DNA of 64,000 nucleotides from Burkholderia sp. FERM BP-3421 (GCF_028657905.1 NZ_CP117780.1:248001-312000); one strand, 5' to 3'. Shown: positions 1 to 9,033, numbered from the stretch's first letter. The notes: a model not told the origin generated them from the letters alone. A program made the numbers and translations.

Positions 1-1
1 G

Positions 2-850
2 CAGATCGACGCGATGATCAAGCGGCCGGAGATCGAAGGCGTCCAGGTCGTATACAACTGGAAGGCCATCGAGACGAGCAAGGGGCAATACGATTTCTCG
101 CAGATCGAACAGGATCTCCATTACCTCGGCGGCTTGAACAGGAAGCTGTTCATCCAGATCCAGGATCGCTTCTTTGAACCGCAGGCCCGGAACGTGCCGG
201 CCTACCTGCTGCAGGATCCGGTGTATCGAGGCGGTCTCGCGCCGCAGTACGACAACCCCGGGGAAAACCGCCCCGTCGGCAACGGCTGGGTCGCGCTGCA
301 ATGGAACGGGGCGGTGCAGGAACGCTACCAGCAACTGCTGGCTGCATTGGCCAAGCAGTTCGACGGTCGCGTGATGGGCATCAACCTGCCGGAGACGTCC
401 GTCGATCTCGACATGAAGCGCGACAAGACCGGCTTCAACTGCGACAAGTATTTCGACGCCACGCTGGGAAATCTCGACTTTGCGAGGAAGGCATTCCACA
501 AGTCCTACGTCGTCCAGTACGTCAACTTCTGGCCATGCGAGTGGAACAACGACCATCGATACATGTCCCGCCTGTTTTCATTCGCGAGCAAGAACGATAT
601 CGGGCTCGGCGGGCCGGACATCGTGCCCTGGAAGAAAGGCCAGATGAAAAATTCCTACCCGTTCTTCCATCAGTACAAGGGCAAGCTCGCCCTCGTCGCG
701 ATGGCGGTCCAGGAACCGACCTTGACCTATACCAATCCCAAGACCCGCAAGCCCTTCACGCGCGGTGAGTTCGTGGACTACGCACAGGACTATCTGGGCG
801 CCGACATCATCTTCTGGAGTACGGCGGCTCCCTGGTTGCAGGAAAAGTAG
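2..850 (+). CDS. Glycoside-hydrolase-like protein, 5' end cut by window edge
   Basis: The frame is open to the left edge (Q-I-D-A before the first Met at 14), so the N-terminus lies outside the window. The visible 280 or so residues look like the C-terminal part of a TIM-barrel carbohydrate-active protein: an early Y-N-W-K-x-I-E segment followed by K-G-Q-Y-D-F resembles the strand/helix pattern of beta-galactosidase or cellulase-like barrels, and the chain is rich in Trp, Tyr and Phe. No catalytic pair can be assigned with confidence. It ends at TAG 848-850, just before a short hairpin. Function beyond 'probable glycoside hydrolase superfamily' is inference. No link to the T3SS further right is visible. 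Confidence 0.6.
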   Translation, partial: QIDAMIKRPEIEGVQVVYNWKAIETSKGQYDFSQIEQDLHYLGGLNRKLFIQIQDRFFEPQARNVPAYLLQDPVYRGGLAPQYDNPGENRPVGNGWVALQWNGAVQERYQQLLAALAKQFDGRVMGINLPETSVDLDMKRDKTGFNCDKYFDATLGNLDFARKAFHKSYVVQYVNFWPCEWNNDHRYMSRLFSFASKNDIGLGGPDIVPWKKGQMKNSYPFFHQYKGKLALVAMAVQEPTLTYTNPKTRKPFTRGEFVDYAQDYLGADIIFWSTAAPWLQEK

Positions 851-868
851 GCTCGCTCGGGGCGAGCC
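850..868 (+). terminator. Short GC hairpin after the first gene
   Basis: GGCTCGC (850-856) pairs with GCGAGCC (862-868) around a 5-nt loop, starting at the last base of the stop codon. There is no T-run after it, so at best it is an imperfect intrinsic terminator or an mRNA-end stabiliser. Confidence 0.3.
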
Positions 869-955
869 GGTCCCGGCAAGTCCTTCGATGCGCAAGGCCC
901 GCTCGAATCACGCCCCCGGCGGCACGCCCCCGGGCCGGGCCGTGAACACTGCGCC

Positions 956-1290
956 TCAGCCGCCGGGCGGCCAGAACCGCCCGGCGAGCAGATCGACGAA
1001 GGCGGCCACCTTGGGCGAAAGATGGCGTCTCGTCGGATAGCGCGCATACACGGGGACTTCCGCGCAGGGCCAGTCGCCGAGCAGGTGCAGTAGACGCTTT
1101 CCGCGGATGTCATCGGCGCAGCAAAGCTCGGGCAGGCAGGCGACCCCCACGCCCGCCAAAGCGCCGCAACGCGGCGAGGCCGAGATCCGCCGTATCGGGC
1201 ATCGGCTTCGCGCCGAGGGCAAGGACAGCCGCGCGCTGCGGTCGATCCGACATCTGACCTGGGCGCCAAATCGATGTCCAAGGGCGCGCG
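956..1290 (-). pseudogene. C-terminal remnant of a LysR-family regulator
   Basis: The minus-strand frame ending at TGA 956-958 encodes a typical LysR substrate-domain tail: G-V-G-V-A-C-L-P-E-L, then A-D-D-I-R, L-G-D-W, V-P-V-Y-A-R-Y-P and R-R-H-L-S-P-K-V-A-A-F-V-D-L-L. Upstream of about 1200 the homologous signal moves between frames and no winged-helix N-terminus exists before the SulP gene stops at 1303. So only about the last 65-110 codons survive. The fragment is adjacent to the 3' end of the SulP gene and reads the same way. It is interpreted as a truncated and frameshifted relic, not a working regulator. Confidence 0.7.
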
Positions 1291-1302
1291 GCGCTCGCCC
1301 GC

Positions 1303-2856
1303 TCAGCCCGACGATGCCCGCGCCGAACCACCGGCATCGAACCGGGTTCGCCGCATCGCGTGATACTCGGCGTCGAACTGGAGCGTGATCCCGCGCGCCT
1401 GGCCCTCGACGGCAAAGGCGTCGATCAGCTCGCGCACCGCCGGATCGATGAAATCCGCGCGCGTGGCGTCGACGATGATCGTCGTGTGGTCCGGAATGCC
1501 CTGCAGTTGCGCCTTCAGCTCGACCACCGCAAGAAAGGAGATGTCCTTCCTGAACGACAGCAGCACGTAGTTCTCGTGCCGGACCAGCGTGAACGTGCGG
1601 TGCAGGTACGGCCGCATCGACAGCGCCAGGCTGCACAGCACGCCGAGCACGATGCCGATCAGCAGGTCGGTCGACAGCACCCCCACGACCGTCGCGACGA
1701 ACGGCAGGAACCGATGGGGCCCCTTGCGCGCCATCTCGACGAACAGCGCGGGCCTGGCGAGCTTCGCGCCGGTGACGATCAGGACGGCCGCCAGACAGGC
1801 GAGCGGAATCATGTTGAGCACGCCGGTCAACAGCAGCACGCTCAGCAGCAGCAGCACGCCGTGCAGTATCGCCGACAGACGCGTCTGCCCGCCCGCATGG
1901 ACATTCACCGAGCTGCGCACGATGACCGAGGTGATCGGCAGCGCACCGAGCGCGCCCGCGAGCAGGTTGCCGACGCCCTGCGCCCGCAGTTCCCGGTCGG
2001 TCGGCGTGACGCGCCTGCGCGGATCGATCTGGTCCAGCGCTTCGATGCTCAACAGGGTTTCGAGGCTCGCCACGATCGCGAGCGTCGCCGCGAGCCGCCA
2101 CACGTCGGGATTCGCCAGCTGGTCGAGGCGCGGCCAGGTCAATGCGGCGCGAAAGCTGTCGAACGAATCCAGCAGGGGCAGCGCGACGCGATAGTCGGCC
2201 GCCAACGCGTACGGCGATGCGCGCTCGCCCAGCAGCGCCACGACGACGATGCCCAGCACCACGACCACCAACGGGCCGGGCACCGCGCGCACCAGCCGAT
2301 ACCGGTTCAGCGCCGGGCCGCTCCAGGCGGCCAGCACGGCGACCGACGCCGCGCCGAGCAGCAGCGCGACGGTCGACAGCGCTCCCCACGGCGTCGCGAG
2401 CGACGCGCCCGCCGCGAGGCCGCCTCCCGAGCCGCCCAGGCCCAGCGCGATCGGCAGCTGCTTGACGATCAGCAGCAGGCCGATCGCCGCCATCATCCCC
2501 TTGATGACCGGCGACGGCACATAGGCGGCGAAGCGGCCCGCCTTCAGCCGCCCCAGCACGCATTGCAGCGCGCCGGACAGCATGACCGCGGTCAGGAAGG
2601 CCTCGAAGCTGCCGATCTTCGCGATGCCGTCGACGACGATCACGACGAGCCCCGCCGCCGGGCCGCTCACGCTCAGCGGCGAGCCGCTCAGCGACGCGAC
2701 CGCCAGCCCGCCGATGATGCCGGCGAGCAGGCCCGCGAACGGGCTCACGCCCGACGCATGGGCGATGCCGAGACACAGCGGCAGCGCCACGAGAAAGACC
2801 ACGGTTCCCGCGAAGACGTCGCGCGGCAGATGAGTCGGTGTATTGCCGAAATTCAT
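1303..2856 (-). CDS. SulP-family anion (probable bicarbonate/sulfate) transporter with STAS domain
   Basis: This 517-residue protein has the SulP N-terminal region (P-R-D-V-F-A-G, then L-P-L-C-L-G-I-A-H-A-S-G), many hydrophobic segments over about residues 15-400, and a C-terminal STAS domain (about 430-505) with the T-T-I-I-V-D-A-T loop that resembles anti-sigma-antagonist folds. SulP proteins move sulfate, bicarbonate or dicarboxylates across the inner membrane. The next gene upstream on the same strand (2950-3555) is a beta-carbonic anhydrase, an arrangement known from bicarbonate-import SulP systems, so inorganic carbon is the favoured substrate (inference). The start at 2856 was chosen because it begins the conserved N-terminal region; 93 bp separate it from the anhydrase stop. 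Confidence 0.85.
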   Translation of the reverse strand: MNFGNTPTHLPRDVFAGTVVFLVALPLCLGIAHASGVSPFAGLLAGIIGGLAVASLSGSPLSVSGPAAGLVVIVVDGIAKIGSFEAFLTAVMLSGALQCVLGRLKAGRFAAYVPSPVIKGMMAAIGLLLIVKQLPIALGLGGSGGGLAAGASLATPWGALSTVALLLGAASVAVLAAWSGPALNRYRLVRAVPGPLVVVVLGIVVVALLGERASPYALAADYRVALPLLDSFDSFRAALTWPRLDQLANPDVWRLAATLAIVASLETLLSIEALDQIDPRRRVTPTDRELRAQGVGNLLAGALGALPITSVIVRSSVNVHAGGQTRLSAILHGVLLLLSVLLLTGVLNMIPLACLAAVLIVTGAKLARPALFVEMARKGPHRFLPFVATVVGVLSTDLLIGIVLGVLCSLALSMRPYLHRTFTLVRHENYVLLSFRKDISFLAVVELKAQLQGIPDHTTIIVDATRADFIDPAVRELIDAFAVEGQARGITLQFDAEYHAMRRTRFDAGGSARASSG

Positions 2857-2949
2857 ATTCGATTCGATGAGTATTGCGGGTTGCGGCGCGGGCGCGCGCT
2901 CAGGTCAGCGCCGCGCGCCTGTCTGCGTCGACGGGATGAGGCGTCGGGT

Positions 2950-3555
2950 TCATGCGGCCATGGCGGGCTCGCCGTCGACCGCGAGCGCCCGGATATGGCC
3001 GCTGCCGACATCGAAGATCCAGCCGTGAATGCCCAGCGGCCGGCCCGCGTTGCGCACGATGTCGGATTGCCGCAGCGTCCGGACCTGCTGCAGGACGTTG
3101 AGTTCGGCGAGCCGGTTGATCCGCGCATCGCCGTCGGGGAGGCGGTCGAGTTCCTCATGGTGAACGTGAGCCAGCTGGCACAGCGGCGCAATCCGTCGCG
3201 CGACGCGCGGCAGATCGTCCCGGATCGGGAACAGCGACGCGCGCACGCCGCCGCACCCGTCATGCCCGCACACGACGATTTCGTCCACGCCGAGCGCATG
3301 GACCGCGTATTCGACCACGCTCATCGTGTTGTCGTCGCTCGGCAAGACCAGGTTGGCGATATTGCGATGGACGAAGATCTCGCCGGGATTCGAGCGGGTG
3401 ATCGTTTCGATCGGCACGCGGCTGTCGGAACAGCCGATCCACAATACCTTCGGGCTCTGGCCCTGCCTCATCCGTTCGAGCAGCTGGGGCGCGACGCGCT
3501 CCGTCTCGTGTGCCCAGACGATGTTCTGCAAGCGCAATCTTGTCGAGAAGTTCAT
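2950..3555 (-). CDS. can: Beta-class carbonic anhydrase
   Basis: This 201-residue protein interconverts CO2 and bicarbonate in the cytoplasm with an active-site zinc. The ligands and the Asp-Arg dyad are visible at C42, D44, R46 (motif G-C-S-D-S-R), H98 and C101 (C-G-H-D-G-C-G-G), the same spacing as E. coli Can. Length is typical for the family. It precedes the SulP gene on the same strand, which suggests coupled bicarbonate uptake and hydration. The start at 3555 gives the usual N-terminus ahead of the conserved region; alternatives would remove conserved sequence. Confidence 0.93.
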   Translation of the reverse strand: MNFSTRLRLQNIVWAHETERVAPQLLERMRQGQSPKVLWIGCSDSRVPIETITRSNPGEIFVHRNIANLVLPSDDNTMSVVEYAVHALGVDEIVVCGHDGCGGVRASLFPIRDDLPRVARRIAPLCQLAHVHHEELDRLPDGDARINRLAELNVLQQVRTLRQSDIVRNAGRPLGIHGWIFDVGSGHIRALAVDGEPAMAA

Positions 3556-3636
3556 TGGATCCTCACTCAGTTCAATACCGTGAAGCCGGGGATCGTGCGG
3601 GCAGGCGCGCCCCGCATGGACGCGCCCCGGCCCCGC

Positions 3637-3909
3637 TCAGTCGTTGACGACCTTGTCGGCCTGGCTGCGCGCCGTGCCGACATCGTCGGGATAGGAGATC
3701 GCGTAAAGCTCCTTGTTGCGGAGGATCGTTTCCTCGCTCGGCGGGTAGTCGACGTCGCGCGTCGGCAGCAAGCCGTCGCGTTGCGCCTGGATCAGTTCCT
3801 GGTAGACCTGCTCGCGGGTTTTCCTGACCGGCGTGTACTCGTCATAGGCGACGGCGGGAACGGCCGCGCACAGACCGGCGACGATCGGGATCCATCGAAT
3901 TGCTTTCAT
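3637..3909 (-). CDS. DUF4148 exported small protein
   Basis: This 90-residue protein has a clear signal peptide (M-K-A-I-R-W then a hydrophobic stretch ending A-V-P-A-V-A), followed by a charged segment with T-R-E-Q-V-Y-Q-E-L and a P-P-S-E-E motif. This is the pattern of DUF4148, a family of unknown function abundant in Burkholderiaceae. The start at 3909 was preferred over an upstream Met at 3942 because it begins exactly with the signal peptide and has a GGAGG-type site just upstream. It is on the same strand as the carbonic anhydrase but separated by about 80 bp, so a separate transcript is possible. Confidence 0.8.
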   Translation of the reverse strand: MKAIRWIPIVAGLCAAVPAVAYDEYTPVRKTREQVYQELIQAQRDGLLPTRDVDYPPSEETILRNKELYAISYPDDVGTARSQADKVVND

Positions 3910-4715
3910 TTTCAATACCTCCAGAGTGGGGGGGTTTGCCATGCGGCGTTGGAAAAAAACGCGAGCCCGGTCCTTCCCGTCAGGCTTAGGAATACTTAAA
4001 GAGACGGAAATGGGCGAACCCGGCCGATCGCGCGGCTTGCACTCAGTCGCAACCCGCCATCACGTCATGCATGACGGGCGGCAGGATCGCGGTGCGCGTC
4101 CGTCGCATCGAATGTCTCGGCGATGCACGCGCATGGACGTCTCATGCGCGTGCAAACGTTTGCCGCTATCGGCGGGAAAAATAGACGCCTGGTGAGTTCA
4201 CGGGGACATCGATCGGCCGCGCGCAGCGCAACGCACGGCGCGATCGGACGAACCATGCGCGCCGATCGGCGCGGCCCATTCCCGAACGGCGCGCGGCGCG
4301 CGTCCGTTGCCGCGTCGCATCGCGCCGCCGGGCGTCGATCGCCTGTCCGACGGCGGATTCGCGCCCTGCCGCAACCGCGACTCGCATGCCGAAGCCATTC
4401 GCCCTCCACTGCCGGCCGCCACGCTGCTCGCGCGCAATTTCGGAATCCTGAATCGACATGGGTTCTTTCCGCGATAGTGTCTGTAAGACAAATGTAATTA
4501 CATCAACCTTCGATGTAAACGCGGCGTTTGTAGTGATTTGTGCAATGCGATGACGCAATGTGACGACGCCTCATGCGCAGCGGCAAACGCGGTTCGAGCA
4601 CACCGTGCCGGGCCGCGCTCACACGCCGTTGCCCATGCAACGCGACGCGCGAAACCGGCCGCGCATCGATGCGCGGCGGTCGCATCGAGCCCGCGAGGCA
4701 TCGCGCGTCGCGGCG
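3910..4715. other. Intergenic region without a convincing gene
   Basis: About 800 bases lie between the DUF4148 gene (transcribed away) and the 3' end of the MATE gene. Frames open here lack ribosome sites and family-like sequence and are treated as GC-rich shadows. The more AT-rich stretch around 4480-4550 contains a perfect 12-bp palindrome, ATGTAATTACAT (4492-4503), and a nearby CGATGTAAACG. No function is assigned. Confidence 0.5.
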
Positions 4716-6047
4716 CTACGCGCGCCTGCGCGCGTACAGCCCGATGCTTGCGACGAGCGTGACGGCTTCCGTGATGAGCAGCGTGTACCAGATCGCCGTG
4801 CCGCCGAGCCAGGTGTTGAGCAGCAGCAGCACGCCGAGCAGCAGCACCCAGCTGCGCAGCGTCGCGATCACGGCCGAAGGCCCCGGCGCCTCGATGGCCG
4901 TCAGATAGCCGGATACGATCAGATTGCCCGCCGCCGGCAGGAAGGCCATCGCATACCAGATGACCGCGTGTTCGAGGATCGACCAGGCATCGCCGCCGGC
5001 CGGCAGGAACAGGAAGGTCAGCGGCTTCGACAGGGTCGCCATGACGACCGCCACCACGGCCGCGAACGCCAGCGAGGCGATCGCGCCGATCCGGAACGCG
5101 CCGCGCACCGCGCGCGCGTCCGCCGCGCCGCGATAGAAGCTGATCATCGGCTGCATCGCCTGCACGAGCGCCCCCATCGTGACCATCGCGCCGAGCGTCA
5201 GGTATTCGAGGATCGCGTAGGCGGCCAGACCGTTCTCGCCGAAGTTGGCGAGGATCACGCGGTTGAACGCGAACACCGTGACCGCCGGGGCGACCGCGCC
5301 GAGAAACTCGGACGAGCCGTTGTACAGCATCCTGCCGATATACGACACGCCGTCGGCGAACGGACGCCACGCCGGCACGACGCGCGTGGCCAGGAACAGG
5401 TGATAGCCGAGCATGACGAGGCTCGACACCATCATGCTGAGCCCCGTGGCCAGCGCGGCGCCGGCCATCCCGTCGCCGCGCATGACGATGAACCAGTAGT
5501 CGAGCGCGGTATTGACGAACGCGCCGGCGATCATCGCGTACAGGCCGAAGCGCGCGGCGGCCGCGCCCTCGACGCGCAGGAACATCTCCATCGCATACAG
5601 GCAATTGGCGAACAGGATGAACCACGCGTAGCGCGACAGATAGGCGTTGACCTGCCCGGCAAGTTCGCCGTGCGCGCCGAGCGCCGCCGCGATCTCGCGG
5701 CCGAACGTCAGCACCAGCACGCTCATCACGACGCTGAACGCCAGCATGCTCCACAGCACTTGCGAGAACGCCTGCCGCGCGGCCTGCTCGCGGCCTTCGC
5801 CGAGCAGCCGGGCGATCAGCGTGGCGCCGCCGACGCCCATCATGACGCTGAAGGCATAGGGCACGTAAAGCAGCGGCAGGATCAGGTTCAGCGCCGCGAG
5901 CGCCTGCGGGCCGACATAGCGCCCGATGAACACGCCGTCGATCAGCGTGTAGATCGTGTAGACCCAGCCGGACAGGATGGTGGGCACGGCCAGCGCCGCG
6001 TAGCGCTTGAGCAGTGCGTGACCGTGATCGTTGTCGAAGAATGACAT
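4716..6047 (-). CDS. MATE-family multidrug/organic-cation exporter
   Basis: This 443-residue, strongly hydrophobic protein has about twelve membrane segments in two halves. The N-terminal pattern (A-V-P-T-I-L-S-G-W, then D-G-V-F-I-G-R-Y-V-G-P-Q-A-L-A-A-L-N) and the G-G-A-T-L-I-A-R-L-L-G-E-G motif are typical of DinF/NorM-like MATE transporters, which export cationic or polyaromatic compounds in exchange for Na+ or H+. Length matches the family. The start at 6047 follows a GGAGG-like site. The 260 bp on its upstream side separate it from the reductase gene at 6308; no regulator gene is adjacent. Confidence 0.88.
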   Translation of the reverse strand: MSFFDNDHGHALLKRYAALAVPTILSGWVYTIYTLIDGVFIGRYVGPQALAALNLILPLLYVPYAFSVMMGVGGATLIARLLGEGREQAARQAFSQVLWSMLAFSVVMSVLVLTFGREIAAALGAHGELAGQVNAYLSRYAWFILFANCLYAMEMFLRVEGAAAARFGLYAMIAGAFVNTALDYWFIVMRGDGMAGAALATGLSMMVSSLVMLGYHLFLATRVVPAWRPFADGVSYIGRMLYNGSSEFLGAVAPAVTVFAFNRVILANFGENGLAAYAILEYLTLGAMVTMGALVQAMQPMISFYRGAADARAVRGAFRIGAIASLAFAAVVAVVMATLSKPLTFLFLPAGGDAWSILEHAVIWYAMAFLPAAGNLIVSGYLTAIEAPGPSAVIATLRSWVLLLGVLLLLNTWLGGTAIWYTLLITEAVTLVASIGLYARRRA

Positions 6048-6307
6048 GGAGGCGTCCTTGAACTTGCCGGTCAGCCGGCGGCTCGACGGCGACCTGTGAA
6101 ATGGCGGGTGACGTCGGCGCACGCGCGGGCGCGGTTGGCGCCGCGCATCCGGGCGTGCGCCCCGTCGGAGACACAATAATCCGATCCGCCTCGCCGGGCA
6201 AAGCCGGCATGCCGCGCCGTTCCGGCGGGAACCCCGCCCAAGGCGCGTGCGCCCCGGCCTGACGTCCGTGGCCGTCGCCGCCGGTCGGCCACGGCGCGGG
6301 ACGCGAT

Positions 6308-7018
6308 CTAACGTCCGGTCCGATACCGGTTCCACGTCACGCCGTCGTCGAGCAGCGTGTGTTCGAACCATGCGAACGCGGCCGGTCCGGTCTCGACGCC
6401 CTCGAACAGGCCGGGCGACGCGGGTCGCCCATCCACCACCGGATAGGTCAGGATGCTCAGCTCGTCGATGCGGCCGGCATCGAGGAAGCTGCCGTTGATG
6501 CGCCCGCCGCCGCCGACGACGAGCCGGGCGACCCCGAACTCCGCGCGCATGCCGGCCAGCATCGCGTCGATGTCGATCGCATGCCGACCCGCGAACATAT
6601 AGGACACGTCGCGCTCGCGCAGATACGCGAGGTAATCGTCGTCGACCTGCTCCGTCAGCACCGCGACCACGTGCAAAGCGTCCCCCTCCTGCAACTCGAA
6701 CACGCCCCGCTCCCACAGAAGCTTGCCGCCTCCATCGATGATGAAGGCGAGCGGCGCGACGCTGGCCGGCGCGGCCCGGTACGTCGTCCGGGGAATCGGC
6801 GCGGTGGCCAGCCCGCGCGGGGCGACGCCGATTTCGGCGTCGCCGTTCTCGCTGACGGTCGCGCGGCCGAATACCATCGCGTCCGGCCGGTGCAACTTCG
6901 CCACCCGGCAATACTCGGCAAGCTCGCGCCCCGCGAACGGCGGGAAGTCCCAGCCGCGGATATCGATCTTGCCGTCCAGCGACACCATCATGTGACACAC
7001 GATGTAAGGCCTGTTCAT
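6308..7018 (-). CDS. RibD C-terminal / dihydrofolate-reductase-fold oxidoreductase
   Basis: This 236-residue protein begins with R-P-Y-I-V-C-H-M-M-V-S-L-D-G-K-I-D, the signature of the RibD C-terminal reductase fold, and has later V-V-G-G-G-G-R-I-N-G-S-F-L and D-E-L-S-I-L-T-Y-P-V-V motifs. Such proteins use NAD(P)H to reduce pyrimidine-like or related substrates. No deaminase domain is present and no riboflavin genes are nearby, so the substrate is unknown. It lies alone between the MATE exporter and the T3SS region, with about 250 bp to the nearest T3SS gene. The start at 7018 has an AGGAGTG site immediately upstream. Confidence 0.8.
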   Translation of the reverse strand: MNRPYIVCHMMVSLDGKIDIRGWDFPPFAGRELAEYCRVAKLHRPDAMVFGRATVSENGDAEIGVAPRGLATAPIPRTTYRAAPASVAPLAFIIDGGGKLLWERGVFELQEGDALHVVAVLTEQVDDDYLAYLRERDVSYMFAGRHAIDIDAMLAGMRAEFGVARLVVGGGGRINGSFLDAGRIDELSILTYPVVDGRPASPGLFEGVETGPAAFAWFEHTLLDDGVTWNRYRTGR

Positions 7019-7272
7019 TCACACTCCTGCAAGTTGACGCGCGACATTCATGGTTCCCCGCGCCTAGGCATGCCGAGGCATCGCCTGAACGGCATGGCGC
7101 CACGCGGATTCAGATTCCCCGATCGGGCATGCCGTGCGCTTCAAGTACGCATGAGCACCTTGACCAGCCATCGGATCGACCACATCGGCCAGCCCGCGCG
7201 CTTCGCCCCTGACCGCGCGGGATCGCATGCCTCGATGATCGTGTTGTTCAACGGCGTTCTCCCATCGCGACG
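7019..7272. other. Intergenic boundary between ordinary genes and the T3SS block
   Basis: About 250 bases carry no recognisable gene. No inverted repeat, tRNA end or transposase remnant is visible that would mark an island boundary. Confidence 0.45.
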
Positions 7273-7800
7273 TCATTCCGTCGGCTTGCCGCCGCGCAAC
7301 GCGGCGGCGACTCGTTCGTGCAGCATCACCAGTTCCCGCGTGACTTCGCACATGTGCCACGACGTGACAGTCACGCGGTCGGTCACAGCGGCCAGCGACC
7401 GGTCGAAGCGCTCCGCCCCATACCGCCCGGCCGCGTCGTGCGGCCAGGAGGCGTCCGCACCGCGCCCGGCGTCGCGCATCGCACGATGCTCCGCGAACGG
7501 CCGGTCCAGCGCGACCCGGTCCAGCGCGACTCGATCGAACGCGACCCGCTGCATGGTCTCCCTGAAGCGCTGCTCGACCTCGCGCATCTCGTTGCTGATC
7601 CACTGGAGCCGCGCGACGATCCGATTGATCGGGATGAATACGTGCTGCTCCACGTGGCATCCGCCCCGCCCCGCATCGCCGGCGGGCGACGGGCCGCCGA
7701 ATCCCGCCGGCGAGGCGGTCGACGTCGCATGGCCGCCCGCCCCGTCGCGTTCTCCCGGTGCGATGTGTGGCCCCGGCCCCGGCTTCGACAAGATGCTCAT
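7273..7800 (-). CDS. SseD-like translocator paralogue lacking the central hydrophobic segment
   Basis: This 175-residue protein aligns at both ends with the SseD-like translocator at 10457-11035. The N-terminal half shares I-N-R-I-V-A-R-L-Q and R-F-R-E-T-M-Q-R-V-A-F-D-R (versus I-N-Q-I-I-A-R-L-Q and Q-F-S-E-T-M-Q-R-I-A-F-D-R). The C-terminal part shares E-R-F-D-R-S-L-A and V-T-R-E-L-V. The hydrophobic stretch that would insert in the host membrane is absent, replaced by a polar segment after a small duplication (D-R-V-A-L repeated). It follows the chaperone gene at 7802 by one base and has a GGAGG site. Either a divergent, non-membrane secreted protein or a decaying copy. Confidence 0.65.
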   Translation of the reverse strand: MSILSKPGPGPHIAPGERDGAGGHATSTASPAGFGGPSPAGDAGRGGCHVEQHVFIPINRIVARLQWISNEMREVEQRFRETMQRVAFDRVALDRVALDRPFAEHRAMRDAGRGADASWPHDAAGRYGAERFDRSLAAVTDRVTVTSWHMCEVTRELVMLHERVAAALRGGKPTE

Positions 7801-7801
7801 G

Positions 7802-8281
7802 TCATTCCTCCTCGTCGTGGCAAGCGAGGCAGTGCTCGATACGCGCCTTCAACGCGCTGTGGACCCTGTGTTCGCCGCACCAGTTGCGCGCGGTCTGGAA
7901 CGCCTTGACGGCATACTCGCGCTCGCCGATTCGCCGGTAACTGCAACCGGCATGATAGGACGGCCGCGGATCGCCCACGCGAATGATGTCGGACCAGCTC
8001 AGGCAAAAGATCGCGTGTTCGTGCCGATCGAGGTTCTGGTAGCAAAGCCCCAGGTTGAACCAGTAGTCGAAGTTCCGGCGCTCGATGCGCGCCAGCATGA
8101 AATAGCAGTCGCGCGCGACAGCCCAGTCCCCGGCCTCGAAACGCCGGCGCGCCAGCACGCCGAGCGCGTGCAGGTCATGCGGATCGAGGTCCGGCGAAAT
8201 CCGGATCGAATCCTCTCCGGCGAAAAAAGCGCGCAGCAGATCGCCGTGCGCCTGCTCGATGTCTTGCGTTGAAAATGTCAT
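7802..8281 (-). CDS. SycD/LcrH-like class II translocator chaperone, second copy
   Basis: This 159-residue TPR chaperone is paralogous to the one at 12541-13017. Shared blocks include Y-F-M-L-A-R-I, N-F-D-Y-W-F, L-C-Y-Q-N-L, A-I-F-C-L-S and the tail A-R-N-W-C-G. Class II chaperones hold hydrophobic translocators in the cytoplasm before export. It directly precedes the SseD-like gene at 7273-7800 (stop 7802, next start 7800), suggesting translational coupling. Start at 8281 was preferred to a Met ten codons upstream because it aligns with its paralogue. No SseC-like client gene accompanies this copy. Confidence 0.85.
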   Translation of the reverse strand: MTFSTQDIEQAHGDLLRAFFAGEDSIRISPDLDPHDLHALGVLARRRFEAGDWAVARDCYFMLARIERRNFDYWFNLGLCYQNLDRHEHAIFCLSWSDIIRVGDPRPSYHAGCSYRRIGEREYAVKAFQTARNWCGEHRVHSALKARIEHCLACHDEEE

Positions 8282-8733
8282 GCAACGGTTTCCCGGCGGG
8301 CGGACCGACACTGCGATCCGCCCCGCGCCGCGCAGGGCGAACGGCCGGATTCAATTCCTGGTTCGACACCGCGCTTCGGCCCGGCGCGTTGCCGCCGCAC
8401 CGAACGGCGATGCCGTGGATTAACGATTGATGGCGACGAGCCGGTTCATCCGGCCTGATGAACGCCGCCGGCGCGATCGGAACCGGCGCCGCCGCATGGC
8501 GGCGCGCCGGCCCCGTCCTTCATCGGCATCCGCTGATCCCGCCGCGTGGCAACGCCCGGCGAGTCGCGTCGTCGCGACGATGTCTCCTCCTCGACGCGAA
8601 CCGCACCGGCTCGCCGTCGATTGCGCCATCCAGGCGTGATGCGAACGCGCTCATCCGGCTCGCATCGCGCCGCGCGTCTGCGCGCGCGACTTGGGTCCGC
8701 CAGGCGGGCGCACGCGCCGCCGGCGGTCCTCGC
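8282..8733. other. Gap in the translocator block, no gene seen
   Basis: About 450 bases between the second chaperone and the second SseA-like gene contain only arginine-rich, shadow-like frames. By comparison with the primary set, an SseB-like gene would be expected here; I found no recognisable SseB fragment, so it may have been lost or be too decayed to see. Confidence 0.4.
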
Positions 8734-9033
8734 CTACGGACCGATACCGACGCCCGCATCGACGCGCCGCACAGCCGCGTCGACGTCCCGCATACCGCGC
8801 TCCACCTGATCCGCCTGACCTTCCAGGCGCTCGATCCAGCACCGGCCTTCGTCCCGCATCCGCGCGCCGACGCATTCGAGCCGCCTCCGCGCCTCGAGAT
8901 CAGTCGACGCGCCGTGCAGCAGCCCGCCGATTTCACCGCGCAGCATATCGAACGCTTCAATCTGGCACTGGAGCGCGGTCCGGCTGCAACGCAGCGTGGC
9001 CATCGCGCTTTTCAGCTGTTCCAGGGCATCCAT
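8734..9033 (-). CDS. SseA-like coiled-coil chaperone, second copy
   Basis: This 99-residue, charged, helical protein is a paralogue of the one at 13665-14006: both start with a Q-L-K-x-A-M segment, continue with an I/M-x-A-F-D block and end with R-R-K/R-L-E and Q-A-x-Q-x-E-R-x-M. In SPI-2 systems SseA binds the filament/translocator subunits SseB and SseD. Start ATG 9033 has a GAGGAG site nine bases upstream. The open frame extends further upstream, but the preceding sequence belongs to a different, broken gene (9034-9434). Whether this copy still has a partner is unclear because no second SseB is present. Confidence 0.65.
   Translation of the reverse strand: MDALEQLKSAMATLRCSRTALQCQIEAFDMLRGEIGGLLHGASTDLEARRRLECVGARMRDEGRCWIERLEGQADQVERGMRDVDAAVRRVDAGVGIGP

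Noticed and set aside
1360..3999. Very long open frame on + strand opposite SulP and carbonic anhydrase
   Set aside because: Arg/His/Gln-rich antisense shadow of two well-identified genes; no family features.
4166..4558. Possible small minus-strand gene upstream of the DUF4148 region
   Set aside because: Arg-rich product, several overlapping frames of equal quality, no ribosome site or recognisable domain.
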